From Streptomyces lavendofoliae (GTDB lineage Bacteria > Actinomycetota > Actinomycetes > Streptomycetales > Streptomycetaceae): a stretch of DNA of 64,000 nucleotides. The stretch is from positions 186,001 through 250,000 of the forward strand of contig NZ_BMTP01000004.1 in the NCBI RefSeq assembly GCF_014649735.1, given 5' to 3'. This document shows positions 11,859 through 21,154 of this stretch, piece after piece (positions within the stretch are counted from its first letter, which is position 1; each line of letters begins with the position of its first letter). The translations under genes were made by a program, and so were the position numbers. Below the pieces are notes generated by a model that saw only the letters and a program-made list of their open reading frames with translations, made no database searches and was not told the DNA's origin.

Positions 11859-13531
11859 GGCGCCCGCTGCGGATCGGCAACGCCTCCGGCTTCTACGGCG
11901 ACCGCTCCGGCGCCGTGCGCGAGATGCTCACCGGTGGCGACCTCGACGTCCTGACCGGCGACTACCTCGCCGAACTCACCATGCTCATCCTCGGCCGGGA
12001 CCGCCTGAAGGACCCGGGACTCGGCTACGCCAAGACCTTCCTGCGCCAGATGGAGGAGGGCCTCGGGCTCGCCCACGACCGGGGCGTGAGGATCGTGGCC
12101 AACGCCGGCGGGCTCAACCCGGCCGGTCTCGCCGGTGCCCTGCGCGCCCTCGCCCAACGCCTCGGCCTGCCGGGGGTGCGCGTCGCGCACGTGGAGGGCG
12201 ACCAGCTGCCGGTGCCGGAAGGGGCGCTGACGGCCAACGCCTACCTCGGCGGCGGGGGCATCACCGCGAGCCTGCGCGCCGGGGCGGACGTGGTGGTCAC
12301 CGGGCGGGTCACGGACGCGGCGCTGGTCAGCGGGCCGGCGGCCTGGTGGTTCGGGTGGGGGCCCGAGGAGTACGACCGGCTGGCGGGCGCGGTGGTCGCC
12401 GGGCACGTCCTGGAGTGCGGCACACAGGCGACGGGCGGCAACTACGCGTTCTTCACCCGCCACGACGTGCGCCGCCCCGGCTTCCCGCTCGCCGAGGTCC
12501 ACGAGGACGGGTCCGCCGTCGTCACCAAGCACGACGGCACCGGCGGGGTCGTCGACACCGGCACGGTCACCGCGCAGCTGCTGTACGAGACGGCGGGCGC
12601 GCGGTACCCGGGACCCGACGTCACCGCCCGGCTCGACACCGTCCGCCTGGACCCCGACGGCCCCGACCGGGTGCGGATCTCCGGCGTACGGGGCGAGCCG
12701 CCGCCCCCGGCGCTGAAGGCCGCGCTGACCCGGTTCGGTGGCTGGCGCAACGAGGTCGTGTTCGTCCTGACGGGACTCGACGTCGAGGCCAAGGCGCGGC
12801 TGGTGCGCGAGCAGTGGGAGGACACCTGCCCGGTGCGGCCCGCCGAGGTGCGGTGGGAGCTGGCCCGCACCGACCGGCCGGACGCGGCGACCGAGGAGAC
12901 GGCCAGCGCCCTGCTGCGGCTGGTCGTCCGGGACACCGACCCCGACGCGGTCGGCCGGGCCGTCAGCGGCGCCGCCGTCGAGCTGGCCCTCGGCAGCTAC
13001 CCCGGCTTCCATGTGACGGCCCCGCCGGGCAAGGGCGCGCCCTACGGCGTGTTCGAGGCCGGGTACGCCGACCCGGGCGCCGTCACGCACACCGCCGTAC
13101 TCCCGGACGGCGAGCGGGAGGTGATCCCGCCGGCGGGGCGCACGAAGGCCCTGGAGCCCGTCCCCGAGCCGCCCCTCCCCGAGCCCCTCCCGCCCGGCCC
13201 GGTGCGCCGCGCCCCGCTCGGGCTGGTCGCCGGGGCCAGAAGCGGCGACAAGGGCGGCGACGCCAACGCCGGCGTGTGGGCGCCCACGCGGGAGGCGTGG
13301 CGCTGGCTCGCCCACACGCTGACCACCGAGCGGTTCCGGGAGCTCGTCCCGGAGGCCCGCGAGCTGGAGGTCGTCCGGCACGTCCTGCCGAACCTGCGTG
13401 CGCTGAACTTCACCGTCACCGGCCTGCTGGGCGAAGGCGTCGCCGCCCAGGCCCGGTTCGACCCCCAGGCCAAGGCGCTGGGCGAATGGCTGCGCGCCCG
13501 CCACCTCGACATCCCGGAGGCCCTGCTGTGA
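11855..13531 (+). CDS. Acyclic terpene utilization AtuA-family protein (DUF1446)
   Basis: A 558-residue AtuA-type protein. The main DUF1446 domain covers about residues 1-440 with RIGNASGFYGDR at the N-terminus and ANAGGLNPAGLAGAL; the C-terminal 105 residues (SGDKGGDANAGVWAP...) are the AtuA-like ferredoxin-fold domain. AtuA is required for citronellol/geraniol breakdown in Pseudomonas, but its reaction is unknown. The GTG start overlaps the previous stop, and the protein's own stop overlaps the carboxylase start. Its presence argues that the adjacent carboxylase acts on a terpenoid or other branched enoyl-CoA rather than only on leucine intermediates. Confidence 0.88.
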   Translation: MRRPLRIGNASGFYGDRSGAVREMLTGGDLDVLTGDYLAELTMLILGRDRLKDPGLGYAKTFLRQMEEGLGLAHDRGVRIVANAGGLNPAGLAGALRALAQRLGLPGVRVAHVEGDQLPVPEGALTANAYLGGGGITASLRAGADVVVTGRVTDAALVSGPAAWWFGWGPEEYDRLAGAVVAGHVLECGTQATGGNYAFFTRHDVRRPGFPLAEVHEDGSAVVTKHDGTGGVVDTGTVTAQLLYETAGARYPGPDVTARLDTVRLDPDGPDRVRISGVRGEPPPPALKAALTRFGGWRNEVVFVLTGLDVEAKARLVREQWEDTCPVRPAEVRWELARTDRPDAATEETASALLRLVVRDTDPDAVGRAVSGAAVELALGSYPGFHVTAPPGKGAPYGVFEAGYADPGAVTHTAVLPDGEREVIPPAGRTKALEPVPEPPLPEPLPPGPVRRAPLGLVAGARSGDKGGDANAGVWAPTREAWRWLAHTLTTERFRELVPEARELEVVRHVLPNLRALNFTVTGLLGEGVAAQARFDPQAKALGEWLRARHLDIPEALL

Positions 13532-15126
13532 CCGTCCTCCCCACCGCCCTCGACACCGCCGGGCCCGACTACGCCGCCCACCGCGAGGCCATGCTCGCCA
13601 GACTCGCCGAGCTGGAGACCGAGCACGCCAAGGCGCTCGCCGGCGGCGGCGCGAAGTACACCGAGCGGCACCGCGGGCGCGGCAAGCTCCTCGCCCGCGA
13701 ACGCGTCGAGCTGCTCCTCGACCCCGACGCCCCGTTCCTGGAACTGTCCCCGCTCGCCGCCTGGGGCAGCGACTACCCCGTGGGCGCGTCGATCGTCACC
13801 GGCATCGGGGTCGTCGAGGGCGTCGAGTGCCTGATCACCGCCAACGACCCGACCGTGCGCGGCGGCGCGTCCAACCCCTGGACGCTGAGGAAGGCGCTGC
13901 GCGCCAACGAGATCGCCTACGCCAACCGCCTGCCGTGCGTCGCCCTCGTCGAGTCGGGCGGCGCCGACCTGCCGTCCCAGAAGGAGATCTTCATCCCCGG
14001 AGGGGCGCTCTTCCGCGACATCACCCGGCTGTCCGCCGCCGGCGTCCCCACCGTCGCGGTCGTCTTCGGCAACTCCACCGCGGGCGGCGCGTACGTCCCC
14101 GGCATGTCCGACCACACGGTGATGATCGAGGAGCGGTCGAAGGTCTTCCTCGGCGGCCCGCCGCTGGTGAGGATGGCCACCGGCGAGGAGAGCGACGACG
14201 AGTCCCTCGGCGGCGCCGGGATGCACGCGCGCGTGTCCGGGCTCGCCGACCACTACGCCGTCGACGAGGCCGACGCGATCCGCCAGGCCCGCCGGATCGT
14301 CGCCCGCCTCAACCACCGCAAGGCGCACCCCGATCCGGCCCCGGCCGCACCACCCGCGTACGACCCCGAGGAGCTCCTCGGGATCGTGCCCGGCGACCTG
14401 AAGGAGCCCTTCGACCCGCGCGAGGTCATCGCCCGGATCGTCGACGGCTCCGACTTCGACGAGTTCAAGCCGCTGTACGGGCCCTCGCTCACCACCGGCT
14501 GGGCGTCCCTGCACGGCTATCCCGTCGGGATCCTCGCCAACGCGCGAGGGGTGCTGTTCTCCGCCGAGTCGCAGAAGGCGGCGCAGTTCATCCAGCTCGC
14601 CAACCAGCGGGACATCCCCCTGCTCTTCCTGCACAACACCACCGGCTACATGGTCGGCAAGGAGTACGAGCAGGGCGGCATCATCAAGCACGGCGCCATG
14701 ATGATCAACGCGGTGAGCAACTCGAAGGTCCCGCACCTGAGCGTCCTCATGGGCGCGTCGTACGGCGCCGGGCACTACGGCATGTGCGGCCGCGCGTTCG
14801 ACCCCCGCTTCCTGTTCGCCTGGCCCAGCGCCAAGTCCGCCGTCATGGGCCCCCAGCAGCTCGCCGGCGTCCTGTCGATCGTCGCCCGCGCCTCGGCCGC
14901 CGCCAAGGGGCAGCCGTACGACGACGAGGGCGACGCCGCGCTGCGCGCCATGGTGGAGCGGCAGATCGAGTCGGAGTCCCTGCCGATGTTCCTGTCGGGG
15001 CGGCTGTACGACGACGGCGTGATCGACCCGCGCGACACCCGCACCGTCCTCGGACTGTGCCTGTCGGCGATCCACACCGCCCCGGTCGAAGGCGCGCGCG
15101 GCGGCTTCGGCGTCTTCCGGATGTGA
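13528..15126 (+). CDS. Acyl-CoA carboxylase beta (carboxyltransferase) subunit
   Basis: A 532-residue carboxyltransferase of the methylcrotonyl/geranyl-CoA carboxylase beta type. The N-terminal half has RHRGRGKLLARERVELLLD and the acyl-CoA site ESGGADLP; the C-terminal half has LFLHNTTGYMVGKEYEQGG and MGASYGAGHYGMCGRAF, characteristic of MccB/GcB rather than propionyl-CoA carboxylase. It works with the biotinylated alpha subunit encoded 10 bases downstream. GTG start in a GTGA overlap. Substrate choice between 3-methylcrotonyl-CoA and geranyl-CoA cannot be settled by eye; the AtuA neighbour favours a longer substrate. Confidence 0.93.
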   Translation: MTVLPTALDTAGPDYAAHREAMLARLAELETEHAKALAGGGAKYTERHRGRGKLLARERVELLLDPDAPFLELSPLAAWGSDYPVGASIVTGIGVVEGVECLITANDPTVRGGASNPWTLRKALRANEIAYANRLPCVALVESGGADLPSQKEIFIPGGALFRDITRLSAAGVPTVAVVFGNSTAGGAYVPGMSDHTVMIEERSKVFLGGPPLVRMATGEESDDESLGGAGMHARVSGLADHYAVDEADAIRQARRIVARLNHRKAHPDPAPAAPPAYDPEELLGIVPGDLKEPFDPREVIARIVDGSDFDEFKPLYGPSLTTGWASLHGYPVGILANARGVLFSAESQKAAQFIQLANQRDIPLLFLHNTTGYMVGKEYEQGGIIKHGAMMINAVSNSKVPHLSVLMGASYGAGHYGMCGRAFDPRFLFAWPSAKSAVMGPQQLAGVLSIVARASAAAKGQPYDDEGDAALRAMVERQIESESLPMFLSGRLYDDGVIDPRDTRTVLGLCLSAIHTAPVEGARGGFGVFRM

Positions 15127-15136
15127 GGACCACTCC

Positions 15137-17047
15137 ATGATCTCTTCCGTCCTTGTCGCCAACCGGGCCGAGATCGCCCGACGGGTGTTCCGCACGTGCC
15201 GCGCGCTCGGCATCGGCACGGTCGCGGTGTTCGCGGACCCCGACGCGGGCGCCCCGCACGTCCGCGAGGCCGACGCGGCGGTACGCCTGCCGGGGGCGGC
15301 GCCCTCGGACACGTACCTGCGCGGCGACCTGATCGTGCGGGCCGCCCTCGCGGCGGGCGCCGACGCGGTGCACCCGGGTTACGGGTTCCTTTCCGAGAAC
15401 GCCGGCTTCGCGCGGGCCGTCACCGACGCGGGCCTGACCTGGATCGGGCCGCCGCCGAAGGCCATCGACGCGATGGCGTCCAAGACCCGCGCCAAGGAGC
15501 TCATGGCGGCGGCGGGCGTACCGCTCCTGACCCCCGTCGACCCGTCGGGGGCCACCGAAGCGGACCTGCCGCTGCTGCTCAAGGCGGCGGCGGGCGGCGG
15601 TGGCCGGGGCATGCGGATCGTGCGCGACCTGGCGGCGCTGCCGGGCGAGCTGGCGGCGGCGACCGCCGAGGCACGGTCGGCGTTCGGCGACGGCGAGGTG
15701 TTCGCGGAGCCGTACGTCGAGCGCGGCCGGCATGTCGAGGTGCAGGTGCTGGCCGACGCGCACGGCACGGTGTGGGCGCTCGGCACCCGCGACTGCTCGC
15801 TCCAGCGCAGGCACCAGAAGGTGATCGAGGAGGCGCCGGCGCCCGGTCTGGGCGCCGCCCTCCGGGAGACCCTGCACGCCTCGGCGGTGGCCGCCGCGCG
15901 GGCGGTGGGGTACGTCGGCGCGGGCACCGTCGAGTTCCTGGTCGCCGGCGACCGGGCGTACTTCCTGGAGATGAACACCCGGCTCCAGGTCGAACACCCC
16001 GTCACGGAGGCCGTCTTCGGCCTCGACCTGGTCGCCCACCAGCTGCGGATCGCCGAGGGCGCCGCCCTTCCCCCGGAGCCCCCCGCCCCGGCGGGCCACG
16101 CCGTGGAGGCCCGGCTGTACGCCGAGGACCCGGCCCGCGACTGGGCCCCGCAGACCGGCGCCCTGCACGCCCTGGACGTCCCGCCGGGCGACGGGCTCCG
16201 CGTCGACGCCGGGTACGGCGCCGGCGACACCGTCGGCGTCCACTACGACGCCATGCTCGCCAAGGTGGTCGCCCACGCGCCCACCCGCGAGGAGGCCGTC
16301 CGCAGGCTGGCCCACGCCCTCGCCCGCGCCCGGGTGCACGGCCCGGTCACCAACCGGGACCTGCTCGTGGCGTCGCTGCGGCACCCGGACTTCGTGGCGG
16401 GGCGCCTCGACACCGGGTTCTACGAGCGGCACCTCCCCGCGCTGACCGCGCCTGCGCCCGGCGAGCCCGAGGCGGCCGTCGCCGCCGCCCTCGCCGCCGC
16501 GTCCCGCCGCTCCGGCCGCTTCGGCGCCTTCCGCAACGTCCCGTCGCAGCCGCGCACCGCCCGGTACGGCGACCACGAGGTGCGCTACCGGCCCACCCGG
16601 GACGGCGGGTTCACCGTCGATTCGCACCCGCACGCGCGCGTGGTGGACGTCTCACCCGCGTGCGTGAGCCTCGACGTGGACGGCGTCGTCCGCCGCTTCG
16701 CGGTGGCCGCGTACGGCGACGGCACCGTGCACGTGGACACGCCGGGCGCCGCGTACCGGCTGACCGACCACCCCCGGTTCACCGACCCGGCGGAGCGTGC
16801 CGCGCCCGGCTCACTGCTGGCGCCCATGCCCGGCACCGTCGTCCGGGTCGCCGGCGTCGGGCCCGGCGACCGCGTCGAGGCCGGGCAGCCGCTCGTCTGG
16901 CTGGAGGCGATGAAGATGGAGCACCGCGTCACCGCCCCCGCCGCCGGCACGCTCACCGCGTTCCACGCCGTCCCCGGCCGCCAGGTCGAGGTCGGAGCCC
17001 TGCTCGCCGTCGTAGAAGAGTCGACCGAAGAGGAGACAGCGCGATGA
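15137..17047 (+). CDS. Acyl-CoA carboxylase alpha subunit (biotin carboxylase + BCCP)
   Basis: A 636-residue biotin-dependent carboxylase alpha chain: biotin carboxylase domain (about 1-445) starting SVLVANRAEIARRVF with ATP-grasp LLKAAAGGGGRGMR and EMNTRLQVEHPVTE, a middle BT-like domain, and a C-terminal biotinyl domain with EAMKMEH near residue 595. It forms a complex with the upstream beta subunit. ATG start; its stop overlaps the acyl-CoA dehydrogenase start (ATGA). Confidence 0.94.
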   Translation: MISSVLVANRAEIARRVFRTCRALGIGTVAVFADPDAGAPHVREADAAVRLPGAAPSDTYLRGDLIVRAALAAGADAVHPGYGFLSENAGFARAVTDAGLTWIGPPPKAIDAMASKTRAKELMAAAGVPLLTPVDPSGATEADLPLLLKAAAGGGGRGMRIVRDLAALPGELAAATAEARSAFGDGEVFAEPYVERGRHVEVQVLADAHGTVWALGTRDCSLQRRHQKVIEEAPAPGLGAALRETLHASAVAAARAVGYVGAGTVEFLVAGDRAYFLEMNTRLQVEHPVTEAVFGLDLVAHQLRIAEGAALPPEPPAPAGHAVEARLYAEDPARDWAPQTGALHALDVPPGDGLRVDAGYGAGDTVGVHYDAMLAKVVAHAPTREEAVRRLAHALARARVHGPVTNRDLLVASLRHPDFVAGRLDTGFYERHLPALTAPAPGEPEAAVAAALAAASRRSGRFGAFRNVPSQPRTARYGDHEVRYRPTRDGGFTVDSHPHARVVDVSPACVSLDVDGVVRRFAVAAYGDGTVHVDTPGAAYRLTDHPRFTDPAERAAPGSLLAPMPGTVVRVAGVGPGDRVEAGQPLVWLEAMKMEHRVTAPAAGTLTAFHAVPGRQVEVGALLAVVEESTEEETAR

Positions 17048-18177
17048 GCACCGTCATCGAGACCGAAGAGCACCGGGCGCTCCGCACGGCCGTCGCCGCC
17101 CTCGGCCGCCGTCACGGACGCGCGCACGACCGCGAGGCCCTGTGGCAGGAGGCCGGCGAGCTCGGCTACCTCGGCGTCAACCTGCCCGAGGAGTACGGCG
17201 GCGGGGGCGGCGGCATGGCCGAACTGTCCATCGTGCTGGAAGAGCTGGGCGCGGCGGGCTGCCCGCTGCTGATGATGGTCGTCTCGCCCGCCATCTGCGG
17301 CACCGTCATCGCCCGGTTCGGCACCGAAGGGCAGAAGGCCCGCTGGCTCCCGGGCCTCGCCGACGGCAGCCGCACCATGGCGTTCGGCATCACCGAGCCC
17401 GACGCGGGCTCCAACTCCCACCGGATCACCACCACCGCCCGCCGCGACGGGGACGACTGGGTCCTCACCGGCCGCAAGGTGTTCATCTCCGGTGTCGACA
17501 TCGCCGACGCCACGCTCGTCGTCGGGCGCACCGAGGACGCCCGGACGGGGAAGCTCAAGCCCTGCCTGTTCGTCGTCCCGCGCGACGCCCCCGGCTTCGG
17601 GCGGCGGCGGATCGACATGGAACTCGACGCCCACGAGAAGCAGTTCGAGCTGACCCTCGACGACGTGCGGCTGCCCGCCGACGCGCTGGTGGGCGAGGAG
17701 GACGCCGGACTCCTCCAGCTGTTCGCCGGGCTGAACCCCGAGCGGATCATGACCGCCGCGTTCGCCGTCGGCATGGGTCGGTACGCGCTCGGGCGAGCCG
17801 TCGCGTACGCCGGGGAGCGGCAGGTCTGGAAGGCCCCCATCGGCTCCCACCAGGCCATCGCCCACCCGCTGGCCCAGTCCCACATCGAGCTGGAGCTGGC
17901 CCGGCTGATGATGCAGAAGGCCGCCCACCTCTACGACGCGGGCGACGACACCGGCGCCGGAGAGGCCGCCAACATGGCCAAGTACGCCGCCGCCGAGGCG
18001 TGCGTCGGGGCGGTCGACCGGTCCGTGCACACCCTCGGCGGCAACGGCCTCACCCGCGAGTTCGGCCTCGCCTCGCTCATCACCGCGTCGCGTGTGGCAC
18101 GCATCGCTCCGGTGAGCCGGGAAATGATTCTGAACTACGTGTCCCACCAGACCCTGGGCCTGCCCAAGTCGTACTGA
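17044..18177 (+). CDS. Acyl-CoA dehydrogenase
   Basis: A 377-residue FAD-dependent acyl-CoA dehydrogenase; it introduces the alpha,beta double bond and probably precedes the carboxylase step. Motifs: LPEEYGGGGGGMAELSIVLEELG, the signature FGITEPDAGSNSHR, and the C-terminal VDRSVHTLGGNGLTREFGL. Length and domain order (N helical, beta barrel, C helical) are normal. It starts in a four-base overlap with the alpha-subunit gene and is followed after 34 bases by the CoA ligase. Confidence 0.93.
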   Translation: MSTVIETEEHRALRTAVAALGRRHGRAHDREALWQEAGELGYLGVNLPEEYGGGGGGMAELSIVLEELGAAGCPLLMMVVSPAICGTVIARFGTEGQKARWLPGLADGSRTMAFGITEPDAGSNSHRITTTARRDGDDWVLTGRKVFISGVDIADATLVVGRTEDARTGKLKPCLFVVPRDAPGFGRRRIDMELDAHEKQFELTLDDVRLPADALVGEEDAGLLQLFAGLNPERIMTAAFAVGMGRYALGRAVAYAGERQVWKAPIGSHQAIAHPLAQSHIELELARLMMQKAAHLYDAGDDTGAGEAANMAKYAAAEACVGAVDRSVHTLGGNGLTREFGLASLITASRVARIAPVSREMILNYVSHQTLGLPKSY

Positions 18178-18211
18178 CCCGCCGACAGCAGCCGTACCGA
18201 CAGGAGCCGTG

Positions 18212-19789
18212 ATGGTGTTCCACAGCGCGTACGCGGACGTCCCGACCGTTTCCCTCCCCATCCACGACGCGGTGCTGGCCCGGCCGGCCGCCGCGCACCC
18301 CGACGAGGTCGCCCTCGTCGACGGGGCGGGCGACCTGACCCTCACCTACGGGCAGCTCGACACGTACCACCGCCGGATCGCCGCCGCGCTCGCCGAGGCG
18401 GGGCTGCGCAAGGGCGACGTCCTCGCCCTGCACAGCCCCAACACGGTGGCCTACCCGGTCGTGTTCTACGCCGCCACGCGCGCGGGGGCCGCCGTCACCA
18501 CCGTCCACCCGCTGGCCACCCCCGAGGAGCTCGCCAAGCAGCTGCGGGACTCCTCCGCCCGCTGGATCGTCACCGTCTCGCCGCTCCTCTCCGTCGCGCG
18601 GCGGGCCGCCGAGCTGGCGGGCGGCGTCGCCGAGATCTTCGTGTGCGACGAGGCCCCGGGACACCGGTCCGTCCTGGACATGCTCGGCTGCACCGCCCCG
18701 GAACCGGCCGTCACCATCGACCCGGACGAGGACCTCGCCGCCCTGCCGTACTCCTCGGGCACCACCGGCGTCCCCAAGGGCGTCATGCTCACCCACCGCT
18801 CCATCGCCACCAACCTCGCCCAGCTGGAGCCGACCATCCCCATGGGCCGGGGCGACCGCGTCCTGGCCGTTCTGCCCTTTTTCCACATATACGGGCTCAC
18901 CGCCCTGATGAACGCGCCCCTGCGGCAGGGCGCCACCGTCGTCGTCCTGCCCCGCTTCGCGCTCGACCAGTTCCTCGCGGCGATCGAGAAGCACCGCATC
19001 AACGCCCTGTACGTCGCCCCGCCGATAGTCCTGGCGCTCGCCAAGCACCCGGCGGTCGAGCGCTACGACCTGTCGTCGCTGGAGTACGTCGTCAGCGCCG
19101 CCGCCCCGCTGGACGCCCGGCTGGCCGACGCCTGCTCGACCCGCCTCGGCCTGCCGCCGGTGCGCCAGGCGTACGGCATGACGGAGCTGTCGCCCGGCAC
19201 GCACGTCGTGCCCCTGGACGCCACCGACCCCCCGCCCGGCACGGTGGGCAGGCTGCTGCCCAACACCGAGATGCGGCTGCTGTCCCTGGACGACCCCGCC
19301 GAGGACGCCGCCCCCGGCGAGGAGGGCGAGATCGCGATCCGGGGTCCCCAGGTCATGAAGGGATACCTGGGCCGCCCCGACGCGACCGCCGCGATGATCG
19401 ACTCCGACGGCTGGGTGCACACCGGGGACGTGGGGCGGGTCGACGAGGACGGGTGGCTGTTCATCGTCGACCGGGTCAAGGAACTGATCAAGTACAAGGG
19501 CTTCCAGGTCGCCCCGGCCGAGCTGGAGGCGCTGCTGCTGACCCACGAGTCGGTCGCGGACGCGGCGGTGATCGGCGTGTACGACGGGGACGGCAACGAG
19601 GTCCCCAAGGCGTACGTCGTCCGGCAGCCCGGGGCGAACGACCTGAGCGGCGACGACATCATCGCCTTCGTGGCGGGGAAGGTCGCCCCGTACAAGAAGA
19701 TCCGGCGCGTCGAGTTCATCGAGGGCGTGCCGAGGGCGGCGTCGGGAAAGATCCTCCGGCGCGAACTGAGGGAGCGGGAAGGCGCATGA
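18212..19789 (+). CDS. Acyl-CoA synthetase (AMP-forming, 4-coumarate--CoA ligase-like)
   Basis: A 525-residue ANL-superfamily ligase that activates a free acid with ATP and CoA, the expected entry step of this pathway. Core motifs: LPYSSGTTGVPKGVMLTH (A3), QAYGMTELSPGTH (A5), GWVHTGDVGRVDEDGWLFIVDRVKELIKYKG (A7-A8 region), and the catalytic lysine in PRAASGKILRREL at the end. I chose ATG at 18212 because AGGAG lies five bases upstream; GTG at 18209 is too close. The stop overlaps the enoyl-CoA hydratase start (ATGA). Confidence 0.93.
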   Translation: MVFHSAYADVPTVSLPIHDAVLARPAAAHPDEVALVDGAGDLTLTYGQLDTYHRRIAAALAEAGLRKGDVLALHSPNTVAYPVVFYAATRAGAAVTTVHPLATPEELAKQLRDSSARWIVTVSPLLSVARRAAELAGGVAEIFVCDEAPGHRSVLDMLGCTAPEPAVTIDPDEDLAALPYSSGTTGVPKGVMLTHRSIATNLAQLEPTIPMGRGDRVLAVLPFFHIYGLTALMNAPLRQGATVVVLPRFALDQFLAAIEKHRINALYVAPPIVLALAKHPAVERYDLSSLEYVVSAAAPLDARLADACSTRLGLPPVRQAYGMTELSPGTHVVPLDATDPPPGTVGRLLPNTEMRLLSLDDPAEDAAPGEEGEIAIRGPQVMKGYLGRPDATAAMIDSDGWVHTGDVGRVDEDGWLFIVDRVKELIKYKGFQVAPAELEALLLTHESVADAAVIGVYDGDGNEVPKAYVVRQPGANDLSGDDIIAFVAGKVAPYKKIRRVEFIEGVPRAASGKILRRELREREGA

Positions 19790-20523
19790 CGAGTCTCGTC
19801 ACCACCGCGCACGAGCGGGGCATCACCACCCTGACGCTGGACTCACCGGACAACCGCAACGCCCTGTCGGCGCGGCTGGTCCGCGAGCTGGCGGGGGCCC
19901 TGGAGGCGTGCGGCAAGGACCCGGCGGTACGGGCGGTGGTGCTCACCCACGCCGGGTCCACGTTCAGCGCGGGCGCCGACCTGAAGGCACCGCCCAGCCC
20001 GTACACGTTCGTGGCCCTGCTGCGGGCGATCGTGGAGCTGCCCAAACCGGTGGTGGCCCGGGTCACCGGGCACGTGCGGGCCGGCGGGCTGGGCATCCTC
20101 GGGGCGTGCGACATCGTGGCGGCGTCGGCGGGCGTCGACTTCGCCCTGACGGAGGTGCGGATCGGGGTGGCGCCGTCGGTGATCTCCCTGACCCTGCTGC
20201 CCCGCCTCGACCCGAGGGCCGCCGCCCGCTACTGCCTCACCGGGGAGCGGTTCGACGCGGCCGAGGCGGCCAGGATCGGACTGGTCACCGTGGTCGGCCA
20301 GGACGTGGACGCGGCGCTCGACCCCGTGCTGGACGGGCTGCGGCGGGCCTCGCCGCAGGGGCTGGCGGAGGCCAAGAGGCTGGTCACGGCTAGGGTGCTG
20401 GAGAGCTTCGAGCGCGACGCGGAGGACCTCGTGCAGCGCTCGGCCTCGCTCTTCGCCTCGGCGGAGGCACGCGAGGGGATGACGGCCTTCATCGAACGAC
20501 GGGACCCTGCATGGGTGGTGTGA
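19786..20523 (+). CDS. Enoyl-CoA hydratase/isomerase family protein
   Basis: A 245-residue crotonase-fold protein: [12 protein letters not shown] forms the first oxyanion-hole strand and [19 protein letters not shown] the second. Its probable job is hydration of the enoyl-CoA made by the carboxylase/dehydrogenase steps. The usual catalytic Glu of hydratases after GGG(C/L)E is not obvious (here [11 protein letters not shown]), so isomerase or hydrolase chemistry is possible. ATG in a four-base overlap with the ligase; the 3' end overlaps the TetR gene. Confidence 0.9.
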   Translation: MTSLVTTAHERGITTLTLDSPDNRNALSARLVRELAGALEACGKDPAVRAVVLTHAGSTFSAGADLKAPPSPYTFVALLRAIVELPKPVVARVTGHVRAGGLGILGACDIVAASAGVDFALTEVRIGVAPSVISLTLLPRLDPRAAARYCLTGERFDAAEAARIGLVTVVGQDVDAALDPVLDGLRRASPQGLAEAKRLVTARVLESFERDAEDLVQRSASLFASAEAREGMTAFIERRDPAWVV

Positions 20524-21101
20524 CGACTGCCGCGAAGGAGCCGAAGCAGGACCGCAGCCGGGCCACCCGGCAGCGGCTCCTCGCGGCGGCCGTCGCCTGC
20601 CTGGCGGAACACGGCTGGGCGGGCTCGACCGTCTCCGTCGTCGCCGAACGCGCCGGCGTCTCCCGGGGCGCGGCGCAGCACCACTTCCCGACGCGGGAGG
20701 ACCTGTTCACGGCGGCGGTCGAGTACGTCGCCGAGGAACGCTCCCAGGCGCTGCGCGCTCTGCCCGGCCAGGACCGCGCCGCCGTCGTCGCCGCGCTGGT
20801 CGACCTCTACACCGGCCCGCTGTTCCGGGCGGCCCTGCACCTGTGGGTGGCCGCCTCCGACGAGGAGCAGCTGCGCCCCCGGGTCACGGAGCTGGAGGCC
20901 CGGGTCGGCCGCGAGACGCACCGCATCGCCGTCGAGCTGCTGGGCGCCGACGAGTCGGGGCCCGGGGTCCGCGAAACGGTCCAGGGCCTGCTGGACATGG
21001 CACGCGGCCTGGGCCTGGCGAACCTCCTCACCGACGACACCGCGCGCCGCGAGCGGGTGGTGGCCCAGTGGGCGGCCCTGCTGGACCAGGCGCTGGGCTG
21101 A
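20511..21101 (+). CDS. TetR-family regulator of the acyl-CoA degradation operon
   Basis: A 196-residue TetR protein. The N-terminal HTH region has [24 protein letters not shown] and [23 protein letters not shown]; the C-terminal domain is helical ligand-binding. As the last gene of the coupled operon it probably represses it and responds to an acyl-CoA intermediate; the 18-bp palindrome at 10955-10972 is the candidate site. Two starts are possible: ATG 20511 (weak GGGA six bases upstream) and GTG 20520, which would give the GTGA overlap common in this operon. A strong terminator follows. Confidence 0.9.
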   Translation: MGGVTTAAKEPKQDRSRATRQRLLAAAVACLAEHGWAGSTVSVVAERAGVSRGAAQHHFPTREDLFTAAVEYVAEERSQALRALPGQDRAAVVAALVDLYTGPLFRAALHLWVAASDEEQLRPRVTELEARVGRETHRIAVELLGADESGPGVRETVQGLLDMARGLGLANLLTDDTARRERVVAQWAALLDQALG

Positions 21102-21114
21102 CCGGCCGTACGAC

Positions 21115-21150
21115 GAAGGCGCCGCGCCCCGCGCGGGGTGCGGCGCCTTC
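21115..21150. terminator. Bidirectional hairpin between tetR and citrate synthase gene
   Basis: The arms GAAGGCGCCGC and GCGGCGCCTTC at the ends enclose a second GC stem (GCCCCGCGCGGGGT). It is placed 13 bases after the tetR stop and four bases before the convergent citrate synthase stop, so it serves both operons. Confidence 0.85.
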
Positions 21151-21154
21151 GGTG

